Source: Methanobacterium sp. (GTDB taxonomy: Archaea > Methanobacteriota > Methanobacteria > Methanobacteriales > Methanobacteriaceae). Taken from it: DNA of 48,509 nt. A model generated the notes under the pieces. The model searched no databases. It saw nothing but the letters and a program-made list of their open reading frames with translations, and was not told the origin of the DNA. A program made the translations under genes and the position numbers. Where the stretch lies: positions 1 to 48,509 of the forward strand of contig JAVSLW010000037.1 in assembly GCA_039666455.1 (NCBI GenBank), read 5' to 3'. Positions 1-7,058 of this stretch are shown here, piece by piece. How positions within the stretch are numbered: the first letter of the stretch is position 1; the number at the start of each line of letters is the position of its first letter.

Positions 1-284
1 CAAAGACTACAGCAGATCAGCATTGGTTTGAGTTCAAACGACAACTACAATATAAGTCTGATTGGTATGATAAACATTTTAGAGTTGTTGATGAAAAATA
101 CACTTCTAAAACTTGCAGTAATTGTGGATATGTTACAGAAGTTTGGGATTTGAATATTCGCAGATGGATATGCCCTGATTGTGGTTGTGATCATGATAGG
201 GATGTTAATGCTGCATGTAATATTCTAACCGTAGGAACTACGGGGATTGCCTTTGATAAAACCAACAATCAGTTGGTGGATTAG
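1..284 (+). CDS. tnpB: TnpB-family RNA-guided nuclease, C-terminal fragment (cut by window edge)
   Basis: The reading frame is open from the first base and ends at TAG 282-284, giving about 94 residues of an IS200/IS605-type TnpB (OrfB). Visible are the zinc finger (TCSNCG then CPDCG) and the RuvC-III motif HDRDVNAA, followed by a short LTVGTTG tail. It is closely similar over its length to the C-terminus of the second tnpB at 7059-8222, so the two elements are relatives. The N-terminal part, including RuvC-I, lies outside the window, so I cannot say whether this copy is intact. No tnpA transposase is next to it inside the window. TnpB proteins are RNA-guided DNA nucleases that help maintain their element. 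Confidence 0.9.
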   Translation, partial: KTTADQHWFEFKRQLQYKSDWYDKHFRVVDEKYTSKTCSNCGYVTEVWDLNIRRWICPDCGCDHDRDVNAACNILTVGTTGIAFDKTNNQLVD

Positions 285-318
285 GAATCCATAACCTCTT
301 CAGGTCATGGTAGTTCAA
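229..318 (+). ncRNA. Putative omega-RNA scaffold / right end of the tnpB element (copy 1)
   Basis: A 6-bp hairpin (CCGTAG, loop GAA, CTACGG) lies at 229-243 inside the last codons of tnpB. The second element has the same hairpin with a compensatory change (CCGTGG/CCACGG at 8176-8190). Downstream, the two elements share GGTCATGGTAGTTCAA and then diverge after base 318, which I take as the right end. Known TnpB systems take their guide RNA from exactly this overlap of the tnpB 3' end and the right end, so a guide would start just after 318. The RNA itself is inferred. Confidence 0.5.
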
Positions 319-365
319 GGAATTGATTTGGAGTAAAGCTTGAAAATAAAAACAATTTTAATAAG

Positions 366-695
366 TTATTTAGCTTCGCTCAATTTTAAAATTTCTTTTT
401 TCAAGGCAGGAATCTCATTCTTTACTGTTTCCCAGATCAATTCTAAATCAACTTCTCCATGAATAAGCGTATCTCTAACATTTGTAATTGTTTCCCATGG
501 AATTTCTGGATATTTGCTTTTGAAATGGTCTGACATACTTTCAACGGCTTTTCCAATGATTTTAATCCTTCGAATTACTGCATCCTGAATAAAATTTGTA
601 TTTAAGAATTCTTCTTTTGTTATATCTGCTGTATAATCTTCAATCAATGTAATTGACTGTAAAATATGGTCTATAAATATATCTGGATCATTCAT
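366..695 (-). CDS. HepT-like (DUF86) protein, orphan
   Basis: This is a 109-residue all-helical protein of the HepT/DUF86 family, whose characterised members are RNase toxins neutralised by an MntA nucleotidyltransferase that AMPylates a tyrosine. The RX4H signature is present (RDTLIH), but the residue normally Tyr two places after the His is Glu (HGE), so the known modification site is missing. No MntA-like gene is beside it; the upstream neighbour, on the same strand 59 bases away, is HMG-CoA reductase. I prefer ATG 695 (MNDPDIF, matching the family start) over the TTG at 710. A TATA-like stretch near 716-734 would place the transcript start almost on the ATG, so it may be leaderless. It may be inactive or differently regulated. 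Confidence 0.75.
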   Translation of the reverse strand: MNDPDIFIDHILQSITLIEDYTADITKEEFLNTNFIQDAVIRRIKIIGKAVESMSDHFKSKYPEIPWETITNVRDTLIHGEVDLELIWETVKNEIPALKKEILKLSEAK

Positions 696-754
696 TATAT
701 TACAACACAAAGCTATTTTTAAGTATTTTTACGTTTAGGACTTTATTTTTGTAA

Positions 755-1966
755 TTAAGCTCTTCCCAAATCCTTATGCGCCCTTGCAAGGTGCCCCGCT
801 GCAAGCGCACCCATAAGTGAAAGTTCTCCTGCAAGAACAGTTCCTGCAACTATTTCAGCGAATTTATGGACTTTTTTGTTTCCATAAGCATTCATTATTT
901 CCAGGCATTCGCGTGCAGTTTCAATGCTTGTTCCACCACCAACAGTTGCTACAGGCATGTCAGGGAGTGTAACTGTAAAATAAAGGTCACCATTATCTTC
1001 TACCATTGCGGTGGTTATCCCTATGCTCCCTTCAACTATATGTGCTTCGTCCTGTCCTGTTGCTAAAAATATTGCTCCAATCATGTTAGCATAATGGGCG
1101 TTGAAACCCATACTTCCTGAAATTGCTGATCCAATGAGGTTTTTAGCGGTGTTAACTTCAACTATTGCTTCTGGAGTTGTTTTAAGCTTATTTTTAACTA
1201 TATCTCTTGGAACAATTACTTCGGCTGTAAGGCTTTTTCCCCTTCCTTCGATAAGGTTTAAAGATGATGGTTTTTTATCAACGCATGCATTTCCACTTAA
1301 AGCAATTAAATGCGCACCGGTTTTATAAGTTAAAAGATTTAAAGCTGCTTCTGTAGCTATTGTAACCATATTCATCCCCATACTGTCTCCCGTGGTATAA
1401 ACAAACCTTGGATAAATGTATTTTCCAACAACAAGTATGGGATCAATTTTTACAAGTTTCCCATGCCTTGTGGTTACTTCCGCTGCTTTTTTAAGCTCTG
1501 AAAAATGTTCATTAATCCATGCCTTGATTTCAATGGCGTTTGTTACGGATTTAGCCTTTAAAACCGGTGCTCTTGTCATCTTATCATCAATTATTTTGGT
1601 GATAGCTCCACCAGACTCATATATAACTGAAAATCCCCTGTTTACTGATGCTACAAGCGCTCCTTCTGATGTTGCAAGTGGTACGTAAAATTCTCCATTT
1701 GCATAATCTCCATTAACTTTTAAAGGGCCAGCAATCCCTAAAGGTATCTGAATAACGCCTATTGGATTTTCAATGTTCTTTTTAGATGCTAATTCCATGT
1801 CAATTGAGTAATTAGAAATGTTTTTTAATTCTGCGCCGCTCATCTTTTCTGCAAACTTACGTCTTATCAAAATTGCCTGGTCTGCATTATCGGTGTATTT
1901 TTCTATTTCATGAAGTTTAATATCGCCGTTTACTAATTTATCTATTATTTCTTCTTTATTTACCAT
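755..1966 (-). CDS. hmgA: 3-hydroxy-3-methylglutaryl-CoA reductase
   Basis: The enzyme reduces HMG-CoA to mevalonate with NADPH, the committed step toward the isoprenoid chains of archaeal lipids. The protein is about 403 residues, normal for the class I archaeal enzyme. Diagnostic stretches are ENPIGVIQIPLGIAGPL near the N-terminus, EGALVASVNRG, the DSMGMNM cofactor motif, GQDEAHIVEGS with the catalytic Asp, and a C-terminal GHLARAHKDLGR carrying the catalytic His. I chose ATG 1966 (MVNKEE), preceded by GTGAG; a GTG at 1975 would add three residues. It lies 81 bases downstream of sucD on the same strand, so co-transcription is possible. Confidence 0.97.
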   Translation of the reverse strand: MVNKEEIIDKLVNGDIKLHEIEKYTDNADQAILIRRKFAEKMSGAELKNISNYSIDMELASKKNIENPIGVIQIPLGIAGPLKVNGDYANGEFYVPLATSEGALVASVNRGFSVIYESGGAITKIIDDKMTRAPVLKAKSVTNAIEIKAWINEHFSELKKAAEVTTRHGKLVKIDPILVVGKYIYPRFVYTTGDSMGMNMVTIATEAALNLLTYKTGAHLIALSGNACVDKKPSSLNLIEGRGKSLTAEVIVPRDIVKNKLKTTPEAIVEVNTAKNLIGSAISGSMGFNAHYANMIGAIFLATGQDEAHIVEGSIGITTAMVEDNGDLYFTVTLPDMPVATVGGGTSIETARECLEIMNAYGNKKVHKFAEIVAGTVLAGELSLMGALAAGHLARAHKDLGRA

Positions 1967-2047
1967 GATTCTCACGATATTGTTTTTAAATATTTAAAAT
2001 CAAAAATTTAGTTTTTTTTAATTATTCCTTGCAGTACTTAAAAATGA

Positions 2048-2908
2048 TTATAAAATATTTTTTATGATATTTACTATTTCAGATGGACGGCCTGCTACTT
2101 CAACCCCCGCATCTTTAAGCGTATTTATTTTACTTTCTGCAGTTCCACTTTCTCCCTCAATTATAGCTCCTGCATGTCCCATTCGTTTACCTGGAGGTGC
2201 GGTGACTCCTGCAATGTAAGCTACAACTGGTTTAGAGATATTTTTGCCTATGTATTCTGCAGCTTTTTCTTCTGCATTCCCTCCGATTTCACCAATCATT
2301 ACTATTGCATCGGTACCGTCATCTTCTTCAAAGCTCTGTAGAACATCTGCAAAGTCCATTCCAACAACAGGGTCGCCGCCTATACCCAAACATGTGCTCT
2401 GCCCCATTCCAGCACTTGTAACTTGGTATGCCACTTCATAGGTTAATGTACCACTTCTGGATACGATTCCAATGTTTCCTTCATCAAAAATGTGTGTGGG
2501 CATGATTCCAAGTTTTCCAACACCCGGTGATATAATTCCCGGAGTATTGGGGCCAATTACTGTAGTATTATTTCGTTTTGCATATTCTACTATTTGCATT
2601 GAATCATGGACCGGTATATGTTCAGTTATAATTACAACCAGGTCAAGCTGTGAAATGGCTTCGTATGCAGCATCCTTTGCAAATGGTGCTGGAATAAAAA
2701 TAATTGACGCATTAATGTCTAATTCGTCTTTTGCTTCTTCAATGGAGTTGTAAACATTTACAGGACCAAATTTTTGGCCTCCTTTTCCAGGGGATGTCCC
2801 TGCAACGATTTTTGTGTTGTAGTTCAGCATCTGCTCAGTGTGGAAAGATCCCTGCTTTCCTGTAATTCCCTGCACAATACATCTGGTATTTTCGTCAAGA
2901 ATTATCAT
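2048..2908 (-). CDS. sucD: Succinate-CoA ligase (ADP-forming) subunit alpha
   Basis: This 286-residue alpha subunit of succinyl-CoA synthetase interconverts succinate, CoA and NTP with succinyl-CoA. In methanogens it belongs to the incomplete reductive TCA route to 2-oxoglutarate. Visible are the CoA-binding Rossmann N-terminus (GITGKQGSFHTEQM, GTSPGKGGQ), RSGTLTYE, and the GHAGAII motif containing the His that is phosphorylated in catalysis. The length is standard. The start ATG 2908 follows a good GGAGAT site. The beta subunit (sucC) is not in this window, as is common where the two genes are separate in archaea. The gene upstream is 56 bases away on the same strand. Confidence 0.95.
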   Translation of the reverse strand: MIILDENTRCIVQGITGKQGSFHTEQMLNYNTKIVAGTSPGKGGQKFGPVNVYNSIEEAKDELDINASIIFIPAPFAKDAAYEAISQLDLVVIITEHIPVHDSMQIVEYAKRNNTTVIGPNTPGIISPGVGKLGIMPTHIFDEGNIGIVSRSGTLTYEVAYQVTSAGMGQSTCLGIGGDPVVGMDFADVLQSFEEDDGTDAIVMIGEIGGNAEEKAAEYIGKNISKPVVAYIAGVTAPPGKRMGHAGAIIEGESGTAESKINTLKDAGVEVAGRPSEIVNIIKNIL

Positions 2909-2964
2909 ATATTATCTCCTGAATTGTCATTATCTCTTTAATAGCTTCTAATTTCCGTTAATTA

Positions 2965-3702
2965 TTATAAATTTAATGATCCTGGAATTCTCATCCTCTC
3001 TGATAGGGGTACGGCTAAATCTATTACATTTCCGTTCATAAATGCCGTAACCGACATTATAATGGCTCTAGGGATTACATAAGATGGTGTCCCTCTTCTA
3101 ACAAGGCTTACGTGGTGATTTCCAAGGGCAGCACCAACCATGGCTCCGGCTACAGCACCCACACCTTCAATGTCTTCTATTGTTGCAACAACAACAGGAT
3201 CATCTGTCTGCTTTGAAACATAACCCACACCCGGAATATTGAGCGTTCCATCCACAGCACCACCACCAACGTCTGTCACATTATCCATCCCTTTTGCTGC
3301 TTTTAATGCAGAATCTGCAACTTTTCCAACAATTTCTTCCCCACCATAGGTATCAAATGAAACAATCACAGCATCAGGATATCTGCCTCGTCTTATTTTC
3401 GCTTCAGCATGAGAAATACCCTCTCCTGCTTCCATAGGAGAATCTGATATCCCTGCAATATCACCCAGATTTTCCGCATTTTTCTTTAATATTTCAATTA
3501 TCCCTGCATTAACAGATTCAAGCTCATCATCTTCAACAAAAGCACTTATAACCATATCATCACCAGTAATATTAGTTAAAGCAGCTTTATATGCCCCAGC
3601 ATCTATCAAAGTTGGAATGTCCTTTTCAATATTACAGATAAGTGATCTGCTACATGAAACATCGTTTATTGAGATATCTGCACCAATTGCAGTTAATTTC
3701 AA
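2965..3702 (-). CDS. Conserved archaeal protein of unknown function
   Basis: I do not recognise the family. It is 245 residues, has no membrane segments or signal peptide, and is very rich in Gly, Ala, Val and Asp in its second half. Notable short stretches are SFDTYGGEEIVGKVAD, TDVGGGAVDGTLNIPG, GAVAGAMVGAALGNHH and PLSERMRIPG. The His pair and Gly-rich runs could form a nucleotide or metal site, but that is inference. Translation starts at TTG 3702 after a strong AAGGTGATT site. The gene lies 56 bases upstream of sucD on the same strand, and sucD is followed by HMG-CoA reductase, so the three may be one operon. A role in cofactor or central carbon metabolism is only a guess from position. 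Confidence 0.8.
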   Translation of the reverse strand: MKLTAIGADISINDVSCSRSLICNIEKDIPTLIDAGAYKAALTNITGDDMVISAFVEDDELESVNAGIIEILKKNAENLGDIAGISDSPMEAGEGISHAEAKIRRGRYPDAVIVSFDTYGGEEIVGKVADSALKAAKGMDNVTDVGGGAVDGTLNIPGVGYVSKQTDDPVVVATIEDIEGVGAVAGAMVGAALGNHHVSLVRRGTPSYVIPRAIIMSVTAFMNGNVIDLAVPLSERMRIPGSLNL

Positions 3703-3915
3703 ATAATCACCTTTAATAGCTAAACTATTAATTATTACATAAGCATTATATCAATGAACTTCTTTTTATAATTTTTCAAATTAAAATTAAATATCATCCA
3801 CAGAGTTTAAATAATCAACATGTAAATAAGATATATTTTAATCTGTAAGATATTAAACTGTTTATCCGTAAAATTAATTTAGGTAGAGATATAAATAAAT
3901 TAAAAGGTAGTACTG

Positions 3916-4587
3916 ATGTTTAAAAAACCAATGATCTGCGCCCCAATTCTTGAAAGAAAATCTGAATCTGTACTGGAATCTGCAAAAAAAGCTGTGGATT
4001 TAGGTGCGGATATTATTGAATTTAGAATAGACGCACTGGAAGATCCAGATGCAGATGAAATTCAAAATATCATTGCTGAAATTAACCACCCATTGATTGC
4101 TACAAACCGTGTAAAAAGTGAAGGCGGCTTTTTTAATGGATCAGAAGAAGAAAGAATCTCAATTTTAATAAAAGCTGCAAAATATGCAGATATTGTAGAT
4201 ATAGAACTTCAAACAGAAACTGAACTCCAGGAAAAAGTTATAAAAGCCTCAAAATCAACAATTGTATCATATCACAATTTCAAAAAGACTCCTTCTTTTC
4301 GGGAGCTTCTGGACGTGGTGGCAAGAGAAAAAGAAATTGGAGACATAGCCAAGTTTGCAGTAATGCCCAATAATAATAAGGATACCTTAACTGTTTTAAA
4401 GGTGTTATCCGAGGTTTCAAACACCATAGGAATTGCAATGGGAGATATTGGAAAATATACAAGGCTAATAGCCCCAATTTTTGGATCCCCAATCACATTT
4501 GCATCAATTGGTAATGAATCAGCACCAGGACAGTTAGATATTCAAACTACTAAATATATTTTACAAAAATTGGCGGTGATTGATTGA
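3916..4587 (+). CDS. aroD: 3-dehydroquinate dehydratase, type I
   Basis: The enzyme dehydrates 3-dehydroquinate to 3-dehydroshikimate in the shikimate pathway by a Schiff-base mechanism. At 223 residues it has the size of archaeal type I enzymes. The barrel motifs are visible in order: ADIIEFRIDAL, PLIATNR, ADIVDIELQTE, the catalytic His in VSYHNF, the Schiff-base Lys in DIAKFAVMP, and the C-terminal GSPITFASIG..APGQ loop. The ATG start follows AAAAGGTAG. The stop overlaps the TTG start of the next gene by four bases (TTGA), so the two are translationally coupled. It is divergent from the 245-residue gene across 213 bases. Confidence 0.96.
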   Translation: MFKKPMICAPILERKSESVLESAKKAVDLGADIIEFRIDALEDPDADEIQNIIAEINHPLIATNRVKSEGGFFNGSEEERISILIKAAKYADIVDIELQTETELQEKVIKASKSTIVSYHNFKKTPSFRELLDVVAREKEIGDIAKFAVMPNNNKDTLTVLKVLSEVSNTIGIAMGDIGKYTRLIAPIFGSPITFASIGNESAPGQLDIQTTKYILQKLAVID

Positions 4588-5222
4588 AATCACGTGCAGG
4601 GATAATTATAGGACTGATCATACTTGGTGTTATGGCTATATCATCTGTTTACATTGCCTGGAATATAAACAACGTCAGCGTGACCATTGAAACCGATGGT
4701 TTGGATGTGGCAGTTAAAACATCGTCCCTTTTTGGCACTCCAGAACAAATGAATGATGAAATGCAGCAGAAAGTCTTAGAACAGATTGTAGAACCAAACA
4801 GTACCGTTGAGAGTATTGGAAATGACATAAAAACCATTGCTCGAAAGTACAATTATAGTGCAACAGTTACCATAGTTTCGCAGTTTGGAACCAATCAACT
4901 TCCTATGCCGGCTACAGTAAGGGGTAGGTCTATGGTTCCAACATTACAGGATGGACAGGAAATAATTGCCCTTAAAACCACAGATTATAAGGTTGACGAT
5001 ATTGTAGTGGCCACGCATCCAGATCATGGAATGATTGTAAAGAGATTAAAAAAAATAGAAGGAAATAGAGTCTATTTAATGAGTGATAACAGAAATGTGG
5101 AATATTTCACCACGGAAAGGGATCTGGGTAATGGTCTTGTGGAAATCTATACTTATAAAAGAGTCCCTCTGGACACATGGCTTCCCCGTGAAAATATCGT
5201 AGGTGTGGTAAAAAGTTACTGA
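4584..5222 (+). CDS. S24/S26 (signal peptidase I-like) serine peptidase
   Basis: A 212-residue protein with one N-terminal membrane anchor (about residues 6-26), an extracytoplasmic region of about 90 residues, and an S26 peptidase core. The catalytic Ser is in GRSMVPTLQDGQ, the general-base Lys in GMIVKRLKKIEGN, and the MSDNRN box follows. That arrangement fits signal peptidase I or a related processing protease. The insertion of about 80 residues between anchor and core is longer than in simple signal peptidases, so the substrate could be special. Translation starts at TTG 4584, overlapping the aroD stop, with a GGTGAT site inside the end of aroD. The link with aroD is conserved-operon-like but has no obvious functional logic. 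Confidence 0.85.
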   Translation: MKSRAGIIIGLIILGVMAISSVYIAWNINNVSVTIETDGLDVAVKTSSLFGTPEQMNDEMQQKVLEQIVEPNSTVESIGNDIKTIARKYNYSATVTIVSQFGTNQLPMPATVRGRSMVPTLQDGQEIIALKTTDYKVDDIVVATHPDHGMIVKRLKKIEGNRVYLMSDNRNVEYFTTERDLGNGLVEIYTYKRVPLDTWLPRENIVGVVKSY

Positions 5223-5304
5223 GGAATTATGGCCAGCCGGATCATGAACATATGGACATTGTTTCGGGACTCTCCTTGTCATCCTCATAAACTTAATTTT
5301 TAAG

Positions 5305-5446
5305 CTATCTATGCTCCCAAGCTTCTAACCATTTATCACAGCCTTCTATTTGTTTGCCCTTTTCAAACAAATCGTAACCTTCTTGCATCAATGAATCTAT
5401 TTTTTTCTCATAGGATTTCAATTTTATTGTATATCCCTCTTTTAAA
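5305..5446 (-). pseudogene. Remnant of an unidentified gene (C-terminal piece)
   Basis: On the minus strand a frame is open for about 46 codons and ends at TAG 5305-5307. It contains LMQEGYDLFEKGKQIEG followed by CDKWLEAWEH, an amphipathic charged helix pattern with a Trp-rich end. An in-frame stop at the upstream edge and the lack of a start with a ribosome site suggest a broken gene. I cannot name the family. It lies in a 650-base stretch with other decayed genes. Confidence 0.35.
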
Positions 5447-5487
5447 CCTGATTAGCACTTTTGCATATGCCTTGCAGATAAAGGAAG

Positions 5488-5503
5488 TTCCGCAAAGGCG
5501 GAA
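5488..5503. repeat. GC-rich hairpin TTCCGC-AAAG-GCGGAA
   Basis: This is a perfect 6-bp inverted repeat with a 4-base loop, extendable by one wobble and A-T pairs on the outside. It sits in a short stretch (about 5480-5560) with noticeably higher GC than its surroundings, next to a toxin-antitoxin remnant. It may be a trace of an inserted element. Confidence 0.4.
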
Positions 5504-5559
5504 TTTGGACAGAGGTACGAAACACCGACGCCAGATATGCTCTGTCAGGCGAAGTTTTA

Positions 5560-5673
5560 TCATTTGTAAATGCTCTTTCTATGTCCGATTCTCAAAATCG
5601 CTATGTTTTCATCGTAAATGTCAAATATAACTCTGTAATCTCCTATTCTGAATCTATATGTTCCTTTATACAT
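5560..5673 (-). pseudogene. RelE/ParE-type toxin, C-terminal half only
   Basis: The 37-codon frame reads from ATG 5673 to TGA 5560-5562. It matches the C-terminal beta-sheet of RelE/ParE toxins: TYRFRIGDYRVIFDIYD and then ILRIGHRKSIYK, with the typical Arg pair and HRK. Full toxins are about 85 residues, so the N-terminal helices are missing. The start codon overlaps the antitoxin stop by 8 bases, so the deletion seems to have joined the C-terminal half directly to the antitoxin gene. It is probably inactive as a toxin, though a short translated product is possible. Confidence 0.6.
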
Positions 5674-5791
5674 CAAATATTTCCTCAAGATTTTTCATTT
5701 TGCCTTCTTTATAATCACTTCTTGCCTCTTCAATTGAGCGTAGATATTCGTCACTTGAAAGTGATAGTATATCTTCGATTAAATCTTCCAT
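5666..5791 (-). CDS. Small RelB-like antitoxin
   Basis: A complete 41-residue frame from ATG 5791: MEDLIEDILSLSSDEYLRSI then EEARSDYKEGKMKNLEEIFDV. It resembles the short archaeal RelB-type antitoxins that precede RelE toxins, with an acidic amphipathic helix and the EEAR-DYKEGK pattern. It is followed, with an 8-base overlap, by the truncated toxin at 5560-5673. The upstream site is weak (GGGAAGCT). The antitoxin appears to have outlived its toxin. No DNA-binding domain is visible in this short form. Confidence 0.6.
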   Translation of the reverse strand: MEDLIEDILSLSSDEYLRSIEEARSDYKEGKMKNLEEIFDV

Positions 5792-5876
5792 AGCTTCCCT
5801 GCATATAACTGGTTTATTATGGATCAATGCAATTTAGAATCACACAATGCATAAGAGTCATGTTTCTACACCATAG

Positions 5877-6839
5877 TTAGCTCATTTCAGCAAGCTTTTT
5901 AACTCTTTTTACCATATTAGGGTGGGTTGAAAATATTTCCATTATTTTAGCCCCTGTACCAACCCTTGTTCTGGTATATTTGATTTGTGCAAGCTCGCTT
6001 TCACTTATAGAACCATCCCTATTTAAATCCACATGTCTGAAGTCATCTATCTCATTCTTTGCATCAGAAACATTGTTTACAAAAAAAGCTTTCAGACCTT
6101 CCACTTCCTTCAATTCATCCTTATTAGCCCTTGCAGATCCATGAACTAATTTATAAAGGGCACTTGCAAGGTAATTGGGTTGATTTCCAAGTTCAACACT
6201 TCCTTCATCAGCATAGTATTCCCTGACACGAGATATAAATAGCACAATGAGGTTGCCGATGAAATAGGCTGCTAATGCTCCGATCCCAATTAGTGCAGTG
6301 CCACTATTACGATCTCCATTTGAAAAAAGAGTGCTGATGAAGATGTAGTAACAGATAAGAGGCACCACGCTTATTAAAGTCATGACAATCATATCGCTGT
6401 GATTTATATGAGACATTTCATGCCCTAAAACAGCTTTAAGTTCTTTTTCATTTAATAAACTTAAAATACCTCTTGTAACACATATTCTGCCGTCTCCTTT
6501 AGTTTTACCAAAAGCAAATGCATTTGGTATGCTGGTTTGTGAAATTCCAATTTTTGGTTTGGGAATACCTGCTTTAATTGCTAAATCTCCCACCATTTGA
6601 TGTAATTTAGGAGCTTCTGTTTCCGATACATATTTTACTCTCATTGTAGCCTCAACCATTTTGGGGCCAAGCAGGTACTGAATGAAAATAATGAGCAATG
6701 CAAAAATGGCCAGTGCAAATGGTCCCTTAAATCCGAAATAATAAGCAATTACAGTTATTATTGCATAAAGGATTCCAAAAAGTAGTATGACTGCAATCCA
6801 TAGCCTTAATTTTAATTTCCATGAAGTAAAAACTTTCAT
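5877..6839 (-). CDS. htpX: HtpX-like M48 zinc metalloprotease with EF-hand insertion
   Basis: A 320-residue membrane protease of family M48B. It has two N-terminal membrane helices (about 13-34 and 40-58), the zinc motif HEMSH (140-144), two more hydrophobic segments (about 150-172 and 181-203) and the third zinc ligand Glu207 in REYYADEG. HtpX proteases degrade damaged membrane proteins from the cytoplasmic face. Odd here is a canonical EF-hand calcium loop at residues 271-282 (DLNRDGSISESE, ligands D271, N273, D275, S277, S279, E282) close to the C-terminus, suggesting calcium-dependent activity. ATG 6839 is preceded by GGTG. Nearest neighbours are remnants and an insertion element, so it is probably monocistronic. 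Confidence 0.93.
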   Translation of the reverse strand: MKVFTSWKLKLRLWIAVILLFGILYAIITVIAYYFGFKGPFALAIFALLIIFIQYLLGPKMVEATMRVKYVSETEAPKLHQMVGDLAIKAGIPKPKIGISQTSIPNAFAFGKTKGDGRICVTRGILSLLNEKELKAVLGHEMSHINHSDMIVMTLISVVPLICYYIFISTLFSNGDRNSGTALIGIGALAAYFIGNLIVLFISRVREYYADEGSVELGNQPNYLASALYKLVHGSARANKDELKEVEGLKAFFVNNVSDAKNEIDDFRHVDLNRDGSISESELAQIKYTRTRVGTGAKIMEIFSTHPNMVKRVKKLAEMS

Positions 6840-7058
6840 TTTAGCACCGAATTATAAATTAATATTATGTTTAAAGAGAATACTATATATAATTTTTGTA
6901 ATTTCAAGATATAGAGATTAATTTATCTAATTTCTGAAAGAATACTATGATTTCTATAAGTCATTAGATGAATTTTCAGATTAATACTTAAATCAAAGGG
7001 TTAAATACTGTGAAAACATAATTATAATAAATAATGAAACCAGAATTAGACAAAAACG

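Noticed and set aside
1..318. Possibility that the two tnpB elements form a composite transposon carrying the genes between them
   Set aside because: They share a right end only, no left end or tnpA is seen, and the genes between are core metabolism; TnpB elements do not normally mobilise as composites.
866..2753. Several plus-strand frames opposite HMG-CoA reductase and sucD
   Set aside because: They are antisense to two well-supported conserved genes.
5391..5793. Plus-strand frames of 70-79 codons in the gene graveyard
   Set aside because: They lie opposite the antitoxin/toxin remnants, whose minus-strand frames match known families.
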